DNA from: DASWIG01 sp965371445 | GTDB taxonomy: Bacteria; Acidobacteriota; Thermoanaerobaculia; Multivoradales; J023 | Direction of reading: 5' to 3' | Length of the DNA: 23,944 bases | Assembly (NCBI GenBank): GCA_965371445.1 | Contig: CBDUYN010000161.1 | Span: 1-23,944 of the forward strand | In this document: positions 1-6,976 of the stretch, piece after piece | How positions within the stretch are numbered: the first letter of the stretch is position 1 | Layout: each line of letters begins with the position of its first letter | The notes under the pieces: generated by a model | Databases searched by the model: none | What the model saw: only the letters and a program-made list of their open reading frames with translations | Told to the model about the DNA's origin: nothing | Translations under genes and position numbers: made by a program

Positions 1-60
1 GGTCAGGCCGTCTTCGGCCGGGTCAGGCCGTCTTCGGCCGGGTCAGGCCGTCTTCGGCCG
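1..60. repeat. 20-bp tandem repeat, three perfect copies
   Basis: The unit GGTCAGGCCGTCTTCGGCCG occurs three times head to tail from the first base, so the array may extend beyond the window. Each unit contains GGCCG-TCTT-CGGCC, a 5-bp stem with a 4-nt loop. Nearly the same sequence occurs once at 1322-1338, where on the minus strand it forms the stop-codon region of the pentapeptide gene, and a diverged form occurs at 2657-2675. The array thus looks like local amplification of one segment of the dispersed repeat described at 2621-2971. Confidence 0.9.
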
Positions 61-298
61 GGTCCGTCCCTCTCCTCCTGTCCTGCGGCCTCTAGGGCAG
101 CCAGGCGGCCAGCGGAGCGGCTCTTGTGGATGGCGCGCCCTGCGCCTCTCCGGTGGCGACGCGTCCGGATCGAGAGCCCGGGCCTGTCGGGGCCATCGCC
201 AGCGCAACCCCGAGCGGAGCGTTGCAGAGCTGTCGCGGTCCGGGCTCTCGGTGCGTCGCGGTCCGGACCATCCAATGAGCCGCGCGCAGCGCGTCCCC
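53..298 (+). repeat. Dispersed composite repeat, copy A (tail part)
   Basis: This stretch aligns with 2670-2971. Long shared blocks include the segment around 98-129 (CAGCCAGGCGGCCAGCGGAG and what follows), the GTCCGGATCGAG block near 163, the GGCCATCGCCAGCGCAACCC block near 190, and the final block ending GTCCCC at 298. Copy B carries about 45 extra bases in the middle. Copy A is followed immediately by the C-terminal half of an NB-ARC/TPR gene, copy B by the N-terminal half of one. A short piece of the same repeat (AGGCGGCCAGCGGAG) recurs at 721-735, exactly where the NB-ARC fragment stops. Confidence 0.85.
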
Positions 299-717
299 TG
301 TCGCTCCTCGCGGCCGACGCCGTGCCGCTCGAGATCTTCGAGCAAGGCGCCCAAACGCTCGGTCCTCACCTCGCCCAGGCGCTCGTGGACGACGGCGTCG
401 GCGAGGTCGTGGCGCCGCTTCTGCGCTACTCACTCGTCGAGCGCGACGTCGAGGCGCGGACGTTGAGCGTTCATCGGATGGTGCAGGCGGTGGTGCGGGC
501 CGGACTGGGCGAGGCGGAGCGGGAGTGGGGCGAGCGGGTGGTGAAAGCGCTGGCCCGGCTCTGGCCCCAGGAGCCCGTCTTCGGGACCTGGAAGCTTGGC
601 GAGCGGCTCTGTCCTCAGACGTTGGTGGTGGCGAGGGTCGTCGACGAGATGGGGATCGAGGATGTCGAGGTTGGGTTCGTTCTCAACCAGGCGGGCTACT
701 ACGCATGGCAACGAGGC
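296..717 (+). pseudogene. C-terminal fragment of an NB-ARC/TPR (STAND) ATPase
   Basis: The frame reads LLAADAVPLEIFEQGAQTLG and continues through LLRYSLVERD, LSVHRMVQAV, W-x-ERVVKAL and VGFVLNQAGYYAWQRGR. This is the usual order of the winged-helix part of NB-ARC proteins followed by the helical lead into a TPR array. The nucleotide-binding domain is missing, and the TPRs stop where a piece of the dispersed repeat begins (about 718). An open frame runs upstream to 124, but that part is repeat DNA and is unlikely to be coding. The fragment picks up within roughly ten residues of where the N-terminal fragment at 3044-4033 leaves off, so the two are complementary halves of one gene type. Family assignment rests on motif order. 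It is probably not translated into a working protein. Confidence 0.75.
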
Positions 718-768
718 CGCAGGCGGCCAGCGGAGTGGCGGCTCCGGGGCGGATTTCGAGACGCCCAT

Positions 769-1230
769 TTATCCGCCGCGCTCAATCTCGCTATACCCGC
801 ATGCTTTCAAGACGCCTTGAAGGCCGCCGATCCACTCCTCGAGGACTTCGTCGAGGTCGGTTTCGGTCATTTGTAGCTCGTCCATCTCTTCGATGAGCTG
901 GGAGACCGTGTGTCGGATGAAGGCGCGGCCGTCGTCGGCCGGGGTGGGGGTCCGTGCCGCGCCGACTTGTTGGTGCTGGTGCTGCCTCTTCAGGTCCGCG
1001 AGCTCTGCTCCGAGGTCCGCTACCTGTGCGCGGAGTCCGGGGGCGTCTTTGGCCGCTTTGAGTGCGGCCCGGGTGTAGGTGCTCGTGTTGAGGTGGAGGC
1101 TTGCCTCCATGTGACGCTCGAGGTCTTCCATCTCCTCGTCGCTCATGCGGACGCGGAGCGTCCGGACACGTCCGGCGCCGTCGAGTCGGGGGCGTCCTGG
1201 CTTCGTGTCTCGGTTCGTGTCTCGGTTCAT
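769..1230 (-). CDS. Ribbon-helix-helix-like DNA-binding protein with coiled coil
   Basis: This 153-residue protein starts with a basic stretch (MNRDTNRDTKPGRPRLD). A predicted RHH-like strand-helix-helix follows at residues about 22-57 (RTLRVRMSDEEMEDLERHME, then TSTYTRAALKAA), a pattern seen in plasmid MobC-type accessory proteins and in Arc/CopG-like repressors. Residues about 62-82 form a heptad-rich helix. The C-terminal part (residues about 103-150) is acidic and helical (QLIEEMDELQ, LDEVLEEWIG) and could be a protein-interaction region. The start is placed at 1230 rather than at an upstream start codon at 1266, because a good -35/-10 promoter lies immediately before it and would make the mRNA leaderless. 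Its 3' end lies just past the NB-ARC fragment on the other strand. The target and partner are unknown; a mobilisation accessory protein or autoregulated repressor is possible. Confidence 0.65.
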   Translation of the reverse strand: MNRDTNRDTKPGRPRLDGAGRVRTLRVRMSDEEMEDLERHMEASLHLNTSTYTRAALKAAKDAPGLRAQVADLGAELADLKRQHQHQQVGAARTPTPADDGRAFIRHTVSQLIEEMDELQMTETDLDEVLEEWIGGLQGVLKACGYSEIERGG

Positions 1231-1236
1231 GGGATT

Positions 1237-1266
1237 ATTGTAGCCACAAAAAAGCCATCCTGGCAA
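1237..1266 (-). promoter_or_regulatory. Sigma70-like leaderless promoter of the RHH-like gene
   Basis: Read on the minus strand: TTGCCA (1266-1261), an 18-bp spacer, TACAAT (1242-1237), then AATCCC and the ATG at 1230. The predicted transcription start falls on or beside the start codon, and there is no Shine-Dalgarno sequence. Confidence 0.65.
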
Positions 1267-1285
1267 CGTGTTCGCGGTGATCGCC

Positions 1286-1338
1286 TCTTACCCCCTCAGA
1301 CCTCCTGACGTGGCCTCTAACGGTCAGGCCGTCTTCGG
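1286..1338 (+). repeat. Dispersed composite repeat, head unit only
   Basis: This aligns with 2621-2674, with four substitutions in the first 46 positions and a more diverged end. Shared blocks include CCCCTCAGACCTC, TGACGTGGCCTCTA and CGGTCAG. Its last part overlaps the stop-codon region of the pentapeptide gene (stop at 1324-1326, minus strand). With the copy at 2621-2674 it flanks the pentapeptide gene as a direct repeat. The tail of the repeat is not present here. Confidence 0.8.
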
Positions 1339-2569
1339 CTCCTCGGCCTCCTCGGCCTTCTTCTCCTCGGCCGGCTCGTCCTCCTCCTCGGGCTCCGCCT
1401 CGGGCTTCGTCTCCTCGGGCTTCTCGCGCCAGGACTCCGGCATCTCCATGCCGTTCGGAAGCTTCGTCGTCTCGTCGCCTCGAGCCTCTGCCAGTTGCTC
1501 GCGGGTGATGTTTAACCCCCGGAGGCGGTCCGCCCCGAAGTCCGCCCGAGTGAGGTCCGCACTGCGGAGGTCCGCTTCGAAGAGGTCCGCCCTGATGAAG
1601 TTGGCTTCCCGGAGGTTCGCCCCGGTGAGGTTCGCCCCGCGGAGGCTCGCCCCGCGGAGGTTCGCGCCCGAGAGGTTCGCCCCGTTGAGGTTCGCGCCCC
1701 AGAGGTTCACGCCCCAGAGGTCGGCCTCGCTGAGGTCCGCCCCGCTGAGTTTCGCGTCGCTGAGGCCCGCCTGGCGGAGGTTCGCCTTGCCGAGGTTCGC
1801 CCCCTCGAGGTCAGCGAAGCCGAGCTCCGCACTGCTCAGATCCGCCTGGCGGAGGTTGACTTTGCCGAGGTTCGCCCAGAGCAAATCCGCCTCGTGTAAG
1901 TCGAGTCTTTGTCCCTCGGTCTCTGCAGCCGTGTTTCGTCGTCTGAGGACCGTCAGGATGGCCTGGATATCGATAGGAACCCACAAGGACTCATCCTCGT
2001 TCGGCGTCTCGCTTTCGGTTTCAGCCTCAGCCTCTGGCGGGCTAGCTTTCTCCCTTTCGGATTCATAGCTGGGCACTGGGCGGTGTTCTCGCACGTACGA
2101 GCACAAGACCTCCATCACCGTCCAGTGATTCCGATGGGGACTTCAAAGCGATCCGCTCGAGCGCGTAGATTCCGCCGAGTCGAACGGTCAGGCTTTCCTC
2201 CTTTCCCAGCTGCTCGACGGCTCGGCCGAATCTCTCCGTCACTAGACCATCGGCTGCGGTTTCCGCTTGCTTGGCTGCAGTCTCGGCCTGCTTGTCCGCT
2301 ACTTTGACTCGGCGCAAGGCCACATAGAGGCCGAAGAGCAACACAATCGGCGTCACCACCTGAGCGACGGTCTTGAGCCGAGCAAGATTCCCCTTCCAAG
2401 GTTCCCACTCTGCAGGGCTCGCCTCGAAGAGCCACACCAACCCGTAGAGGGCCAGGATGACGGCCGCGGTAACAACCAGGGCAGGTAGCCACCGCTGCGT
2501 GGCGGCTAGCCACTGGATCAACCTCTTCCACCACTGGATCAACCTCTCTCCACGCGTGCGCTCCGTCAT
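1324..2569 (-). pseudogene. Membrane-anchored pentapeptide-repeat protein gene split by a frameshift
   Basis: The two pieces are reading frames 2569-2063 and 2118-1324. The first has two hydrophobic segments (LPALVVTAAVILALYGLVWL, residues about 29-48, and VVTPIVLLFGLYVAL, about 71-85), a helical linker rich in KQAETAA, and the family block RFGRAVEQLGKEE-LTVRLGGIYALERIA. The second continues with (V)MEVLCSYVREH and about two dozen A(D/N)LxxA-type pentapeptides, ending in a Glu-rich tail. Known family members run YALERIA-K/R-S-P-x-D/E-H-W-T-V-M-E-V-L in one frame. Here removing one base around 2127-2131 restores SPS(E)HWTVMEVL. So this is one gene with a one-base insertion (or a sequencing error). 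Intact relatives are inner-membrane proteins whose pentapeptide helix lies in the cytoplasm; function is generally unknown. TATTCT lies 7 nt before the ATG at 2569, with no Shine-Dalgarno. The N-terminus contains a 21-bp tandem duplication giving LIQW twice. Confidence 0.85.
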
Positions 2570-2620
2570 GTTGCCCAGAATACCGCCTGCGGCTCACGCT
2601 TTGCGCGATCGATTCCGGAT

Positions 2621-2971
2621 TCTTAGCCCCTCAGACCTCGTGACGTGGCCTCTACCGGTCAGACCGTTCTGCGGCCGGGTCCGGGGGGCCCTCTCCTCCT
2701 CTCCTGCGGGCTCTGAGGGCAGCCAGGCGGCCAGCGGAGCGGCTCTTGTGGTCTCTGGGCTCGGGCCTGTCCGGTGGCGACGTCGACGCGTCCGGATCGA
2801 GGGCCCCCGCCTCACCATGCCTTCGGTGATGGAGGGGGTCCGAGGGAGGAACGCCCTGTCGAGGCCATCGCCAGCGCAACCCCAAGCGAATGCGTGGCAG
2901 AGCTGTCGCGGTCCGGGCTCTCGGACCGTCGCGGCCCGGACCATCCAATGAGCCGCGCGTAGCGCGTCCCC
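2621..2971 (+). repeat. Dispersed composite repeat, copy B (head plus tail)
   Basis: This is the most complete copy. A head of about 54 bp (2621-2674, matching 1286-1338) is followed by a tail of about 300 bp (2670-2971, matching 53-298). It ends 72 bp before the NB-ARC start codon. It has no credible coding frame: the open frames across it are GC-driven and differ between copies through indels. The three locations in this window suggest a multicopy genomic element of unknown nature. Confidence 0.85.
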
Positions 2972-3030
2972 AGCTCCGGCCGGCCGGTCGCCTCTCCAGC
3001 GTGGCAGGCCCAGGGCGAACCGGAGCCGGA

Positions 3031-3036
3031 TATACT
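3031..3036 (+). promoter_or_regulatory. -10 element TATACT before the NB-ARC gene
   Basis: TATACT lies 7 nt upstream of the ATG at 3044 with CCGGACC between, and no Shine-Dalgarno is present. No good -35 hexamer is visible. It fits the leaderless arrangement seen at several other genes in this window. Confidence 0.5.
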
Positions 3037-3043
3037 CCGGACC

Positions 3044-4033
3044 ATGTCCTCTGAGCCCAAAGATCGGACGATCGAGGTCGGCCGGGACGTGAAAAAGTCC
3101 CAACTCGCCAGCGGCGACGGCGCCATCGCCGCTGGCGGGGACGTCCACATCGGGGACGTCATCCACCAACCGCCGGCGCCGCCACCGCCGTCGCCTGGAA
3201 GCCACTGGAACGTCCCTCCACGCAACCCCTACTTCACGGGCCGCGAGGACGTCCTCGCCGAGATCCACCGCACCCTCACCGACGACGGACGCGCCGTCCT
3301 CGGCCAGGCGATCGCCGGCCTCGGCGGCATCGGCAAGACCCAGACGGCGATCGAGTACTGCCACCGCTACCGCGACGAGTACGACGCCGTCTTCTGGATC
3401 CGCGCCGCGACCGTGCCCGAGATCCGCGCCGGCTTCGTGAAGGTGGCCGAGCTCCTCGCCCTGCCCGAGGCCCAAGGCACCGACGAGGCCGTCGTCCTCG
3501 AAGCGGTGCGCCGCTTCTTCGCCACCCACGACGGCTGGCTCCTCGTCTTCGACAACGCCGACCGTCCCGCCAAGCTGAAGCCGTTCCTGCCCACCGACGG
3601 CGGACGCTTCCTCCTGACGTCGCGTGCCTCGACGGGTTTCGCGTCGGTGGGGATCCGCAAGCCCTTCCACTTGGAGGTTCTGCCGCCGGAGGAGGCCGAA
3701 GCTCTGCTCCTGGCTCGCGTCGAGCGCGAGGACGACGCGTCGGCCGAGGAGCGGGAGGCTGTCGCCGAGCTCGCCGAGGAGCTGGGTTACCTGGCGCTCG
3801 CGTTGGAGCAAGCGGCGGCGTATGTCGACTCGTGTCAGATGCGCTACGTCACGTACCTTGCGCGGTTTCGGGAGAAGCACCTGGAGCTGGTGGAAAGAGC
3901 CGGACCCGAGACCGGCGACTACCCGGCGACGGTGGCCACCACCTGGACGATGAGCTTCCAGGAGGTCGCGTCCATCCGCTCCAATCTCCTCGCCCGGAAG
4001 ACCGGGCTCCGGGGATTCCGCTGCGACCGCTAA
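3044..4033 (+). pseudogene. NB-ARC (STAND) ATPase, truncated after the nucleotide-binding domain
   Basis: The 329-residue product begins with a Gly/Asp-patterned stretch (VGRDVKKSQLASGDGAIAAG, residues 12-31) often found ahead of bacterial NB-ARC domains, then a Pro-rich linker. The NPYFTGRED entry motif is at 61-69, the Walker A GLGGIGKTQ at 92-100, the Walker B-like WLLVFDNAD at 165-173, and the sensor LLTSR at 190-194. The GLPLAL motif appears as LGYLALALEQ (247-256). Homology holds to TTWTMSFQEVA (about 299-309). The last 20 residues are unrelated and end at a chance stop. The winged helix and TPR sensor array are missing, whereas full proteins of this type are usually 700 residues or more. 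Intact relatives are signal-transducing ATPases, many in anti-phage or programmed-death systems. Without the sensor this copy is probably inactive. Confidence 0.85.
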
Positions 4034-4366
4034 CGCAGACGGATCGGCGAACCTTCCGGCCCGCCTCCGGATCTCCTGACCGCTGGCGAGCTCGGCCACC
4101 CCGCCGCGCGCCCCTTTAGTCCGGCCCAGATCTCCTCGACCTCCATCAGGCCGAGAATCTGGCCGAGGTGATCGGCCCGCCCTTCCGGTCTCGACCGGCC
4201 CGTTGTGCGTACGGTCACACAGAACGGCGGGACGTAGAAGTTTACGAGCCACGGATTCGAGAAGGAGTAAGACGTCGGACTTCCGCACGAACGTCTCGCG
4301 GGACCCGAGCATCGTCGTGACCGACTGCTCAGCCGACGACGGTCCAAGTGACGCCGTCGTCGTTGT
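4034..4366. other. Non-coding or remnant DNA after the NB-ARC fragment
   Basis: No credible gene is visible. Minus-strand frames here give short peptides (for example LGSRETFVRKSDVLLLLE near 4312-4250, and DHLGQILGLMEVEEIWAGLK in another frame) that look more protein-like than the surroundings but lie in different frames with no start signal. They may be decayed coding sequence that I cannot assign. Confidence 0.4.
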
Positions 4367-4367
4367 A

Positions 4368-4450
4368 AAACCCCGTTGGGGTTTGGGGAGGCGTGGGACG
4401 CCTACCCAGGGCGTTGCCCTGAGCTTCGGGATCGAACCCCCTTGGGGTTC
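4368..4450. repeat. REP-like element: four consecutive hairpins with 3-nt loops
   Basis: Four short perfect stems follow each other: AAACCCC-GTT-GGGGTTT (4368-4384), AGGCGT-GGG-ACGCCT (4389-4403), CAGGGC-GTT-GCCCTG (4407-4421) and GAACCCC-CTT-GGGGTTC (4434-4450). Each loop is exactly three bases. The first and last are near copies of each other and bracket the middle two. The pattern resembles REP sequences mobilised by RAYT (TnpA-REP) transposases; none is encoded in this window. A purine-rich AAGAAGAGAAGAAG run follows at about 4471-4490. Confidence 0.7.
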
Positions 4451-4520
4451 CGGAGTCGGAGAAGAGCGACAAAGAAGAAGAGAAGAAGAGCCCTACGCTG
4501 ACGTCAACGGTATACATCCG

Positions 4521-4793
4521 TCAGCGCCGCATCGCCAGCACCGCAGCCGTCAGCGTTTGCGATCCCGGAGGATCCTCAGCCGCGAGCGCGTCCCCGACAC
4601 GTAAGAGCTCCTGCCGCGCGCCCACCTCACGTTGCCCAGACTCCGAGCGGACCTTCACGCGGCTCCGGATCCGGAGGCGCCGGAGGTAGCGGTCGATGAG
4701 CTCGCTGATCGTGATGCGATGCGCGCGTGCATATCGCTCGGCGAAATCGAGGCCCTTTTTGGGCAAGCACACAGTGAGTTTCGCAGTTTCCAT
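4521..4793 (-). CDS. Antitoxin-like RHH protein (DUF6364-like)
   Basis: This 90-residue protein has an N-terminal ribbon-helix-helix pattern: strand TAKLTVCLP (3-11), helix KKGLDFAERYARAHR (12-26), then ITISELIDRYLRRL (27-40). This is the layout of small type II antitoxins of the DUF6364 sort. It is followed by a basic patch (RIRSRVKVR) and a C-terminal tail of about 40 residues where a toxin would normally be bound. GGAGAG lies 7 nt before the ATG at 4793. The RBS and a sigma70-like promoter both lie inside a 32-bp dyad, suggesting autorepression. No toxin is adjacent: upstream is the end of the S41 peptidase gene and downstream is the REP-like element. It is therefore either an orphan antitoxin or a stand-alone repressor. 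Confidence 0.7.
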   Translation of the reverse strand: METAKLTVCLPKKGLDFAERYARAHRITISELIDRYLRRLRIRSRVKVRSESGQREVGARQELLRVGDALAAEDPPGSQTLTAAVLAMRR

Positions 4794-4800
4794 CGAGCAT

Positions 4801-4841
4801 CTCTCCGGGACCAGTCTACTGGTCCCGGAGAGCTTGGACAA
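4801..4841 (-). promoter_or_regulatory. Promoter embedded in a 15-bp perfect inverted repeat (putative operator)
   Basis: CTCTCCGGGACCAGT (4801-4815) and ACTGGTCCCGGAGAG (4818-4832) are perfect inverted copies separated by CT. On the minus strand, TTGTCC (4841-4836), a 17-bp spacer and TAGACT (4818-4813) form a plausible -35/-10 pair, with the -10 at the centre of the dyad. The downstream arm contains the GGAGAG ribosome-binding site of the antitoxin-like gene starting at 4793. Binding of its own RHH product would block RNA polymerase. If transcription began upstream, the dyad could instead form an RNA hairpin hiding the RBS. Confidence 0.65.
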
Positions 4842-4956
4842 GACCCCGGAGCGGCGGAGCAGCTGCGGACGCCGGCCAGCGGCGCGACCGAATCGCCTCG
4901 GCGACAGCCACCGACCGCCGCCGCCCCGGCTGCGCTGCGGTGGACGCCGGCTCGTG

Positions 4957-6744
4957 CTAGTCCGCGGCGCCCTCGGCGCGGATTCTCTCGAGCATCCGGA
5001 CACCGTTGGTGTTGTCGGGATTGATCTCGAGCGACCGTTCGTAGCTCCGGATCGCCAGCTCCCGGTCGCCATGCTCCATGTAGGCCTCGCCCAGGCTGTC
5101 ATGGACGTTGAACGAGTCCGGAAAGGCCTCCACGTTGATCTTGAAGACCTCGATCGACTCGGCGACCTGGCCCGCCCCAAGGAACTGGTATCCCAGCTGG
5201 TTGAGGGCGTCCTCGTTGACGTAGAAAGTGCCGGGATCGTGCCGGTACTTCGCCAGGGCCTCGTCGAGAGCCTCCTGGCGGAGGGCGAGCTCGAGGACGT
5301 CCGCGAGCACCTCCCGGCCGGCCAGAAGGTTTTCGGTCTTCTCCTGCTCCTCCCGCTCCCAGGGATAGCTTTCACGGTTCAACCGGTGCGCGGCCTCGTA
5401 GCTGGCCTGTGCCCGCTCGCCGTCCCCCGACGCGGCCAGGGTCTCACCGAGGGCGCGGTGGGCGAGGTAGGAGTCCGGAAACTCCTCCGTCCACAGGGTG
5501 GCGACGGCGAGAGCGGTTTCGAGGTTGTCTTCACCGCGGTGCCTGCGCCACAGCTCCTCGATTTCGTCCTCGTCGACGTAGTAGTCGAGCGGCGCGCTCG
5601 ACTTGCGCTGCCGGAAGGCCGCGGCCGCTTTCCCGGGCTCCTGGCCGGCGAGCCAACCTTCGAGCTCGTCGACCAGCGAAGCGCGGAGGTCGACGAGGCC
5701 GTCGTCCCGGTCCAGGGGACGTAGGGCGCCCGAGTCGATCAGCGCCATGGCCAGCTCGACGACGGCGTCGCGCCCCGCCTCGACGTTCTCTTTCGAGTTG
5801 GTCTGACGCAGGTCGGCGGGCACGCCGATCCCTTCCCAGCAGAAACCCTCGGGGTCTGTGAAGAGCTTGTACGACACGCTGAAACTCCAGCCGTTGGGCA
5901 GGGAGTCGCGGTAGACGTCGGCGAAAACGCCCGACGTCGCGTCGCCCACCACGGTCACGTGGGGCAGCAGCCGCAGGGCGAGGGCGAAGTTCTCCGCGGC
6001 GCTGACCGAGAATCGGTGGGTGAGCAGGATCACCGGGCCGGTGAACTGACGCTCGCCGCCGGGCTCGACGTACCAGTACTTGGGCGCCGTGAAGTCGTCG
6101 TGCTCGCCGCCGGAGCGGGTCCGGGTGGTCATGTAGAGACGCTGGCGGTCGGCGAAGCGGTCGGCGATGGCCTTGCCCACGCGGTCGTCGCCGCCGCCGT
6201 TGGCCCGCACGTCGATGACGATGCCCTTGGCGTCCTTGAGCTTCTCCAGGATCTCGTCGATGGCGGCGGTCGAGTCGGCGAGCCGGCCGAAGCCGCGGAA
6301 GTGGAAGTAGCCGATGGAGTCGCTGAGCCAGCCGTAGGTGAAGATCTCGCGTACCCTCGTCTCGAACTTCCCTTTCAGGTACTTCTCCTTCACCACGTCG
6401 AGCGAGAAGTCCTCCATCTCCATGCCGCCGAGGATGCCCGACTGAAACCTGCGCTCCGGCGAGATCAGCCGGACGTGATTGTCGTTCAGATGGCCGAGGA
6501 GGCTCGCCATCGTGTCGAAGAGCTCGTCGTCGGTGGTCTCGGGGGTGACCCGTGGCCGGTAGACGGCATAGAGGGCGTCCCAGTCGACGTGCTTGCCTCC
6601 GAAGAGCGCGTAGTTGCGGTCGAAGGTCTGCCACAGGTGCTCGAAGTTCTTCTCCGGCTCACTCAGCTCGGCGGCGCAGCTCGTGCCGACGACTAAGGCG
6701 AGGAGCGTCCAGGTCAGGATGCGGCGGGTGCGCAGGAGAGGCAT
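4957..6744 (-). CDS. Secreted S41-family peptidase with C-terminal TPRs
   Basis: The 595-residue protein opens with an export signal (RTRRILTWTLLALVVGTSC). Cys23 could be lipidated, though the lipobox (VGTSC) is imperfect. The N-terminal helical region contains LGHLNDNHVRL (His90). The S41 core includes YFHFRGFGR, GIVIDVRANGGGDDR (174-188) and the nucleophile loop THRFSVSAAENFA with predicted catalytic Ser248, followed by VVGDATSG. The Lys of the Ser-Lys C-terminal-processing type is not evident after this loop, so it fits the tricorn/IRBP-like branch better. Residues about 430-590 hold TPR-like helix pairs (AHRALGETLAASGDGERAQA; HDSLGEAYMEHGDRELAIRS, then YERSLEINPDN). GGAGGA lies 7 nt before the ATG. 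It probably acts in the periplasm on peptides or misfolded proteins; the substrate is unknown. No operon partner is apparent. Confidence 0.85.
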   Translation of the reverse strand: MPLLRTRRILTWTLLALVVGTSCAAELSEPEKNFEHLWQTFDRNYALFGGKHVDWDALYAVYRPRVTPETTDDELFDTMASLLGHLNDNHVRLISPERRFQSGILGGMEMEDFSLDVVKEKYLKGKFETRVREIFTYGWLSDSIGYFHFRGFGRLADSTAAIDEILEKLKDAKGIVIDVRANGGGDDRVGKAIADRFADRQRLYMTTRTRSGGEHDDFTAPKYWYVEPGGERQFTGPVILLTHRFSVSAAENFALALRLLPHVTVVGDATSGVFADVYRDSLPNGWSFSVSYKLFTDPEGFCWEGIGVPADLRQTNSKENVEAGRDAVVELAMALIDSGALRPLDRDDGLVDLRASLVDELEGWLAGQEPGKAAAAFRQRKSSAPLDYYVDEDEIEELWRRHRGEDNLETALAVATLWTEEFPDSYLAHRALGETLAASGDGERAQASYEAAHRLNRESYPWEREEQEKTENLLAGREVLADVLELALRQEALDEALAKYRHDPGTFYVNEDALNQLGYQFLGAGQVAESIEVFKINVEAFPDSFNVHDSLGEAYMEHGDRELAIRSYERSLEINPDNTNGVRMLERIRAEGAAD

Positions 6745-6976
6745 ACGGGGGTCCTCCAGGTCGCGGTCTGATGAGTGCGGTCCTTCGAGATACGTTCATC
6801 ACCGGCGGGGTGTTGCGTGCTCCGCGAACAAACGGATTCTGCCCAGCTCGTGGCGGATAGGACGTCCCGACCTGCGGCGGACGAAGCTCTCGTCGATGGC
6901 CCTGTCCGGTTGCAATTACGGCGGGGCCGTATAGGCTTTGCGCGTACCGTAAATCCGGCCGCCCGGAACGTCACCC

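Noticed and set aside
1..60. CRISPR array start
   Set aside because: The 20-bp units are contiguous with no spacers.
124..295. Coding extension of the NB-ARC C-terminal fragment back to the ATG at 124
   Set aside because: This stretch is repeat DNA shared with 2670-2971, where indels destroy the frame.
1286..1338. Integron attC site at the end of the pentapeptide gene (GTTAGAG on the minus strand)
   Set aside because: The core does not fit GTTRRRY, no paired RYYYAAC site or proper imperfect hairpin is present, and the second repeat copy lacks the core.
2594..4312. Long minus-strand open frame opposite the NB-ARC fragment (572 codons)
   Set aside because: It is an Arg/Gly/Asp-rich antisense shadow of the NB-ARC gene and repeat DNA, with no start signal or recognisable motif.
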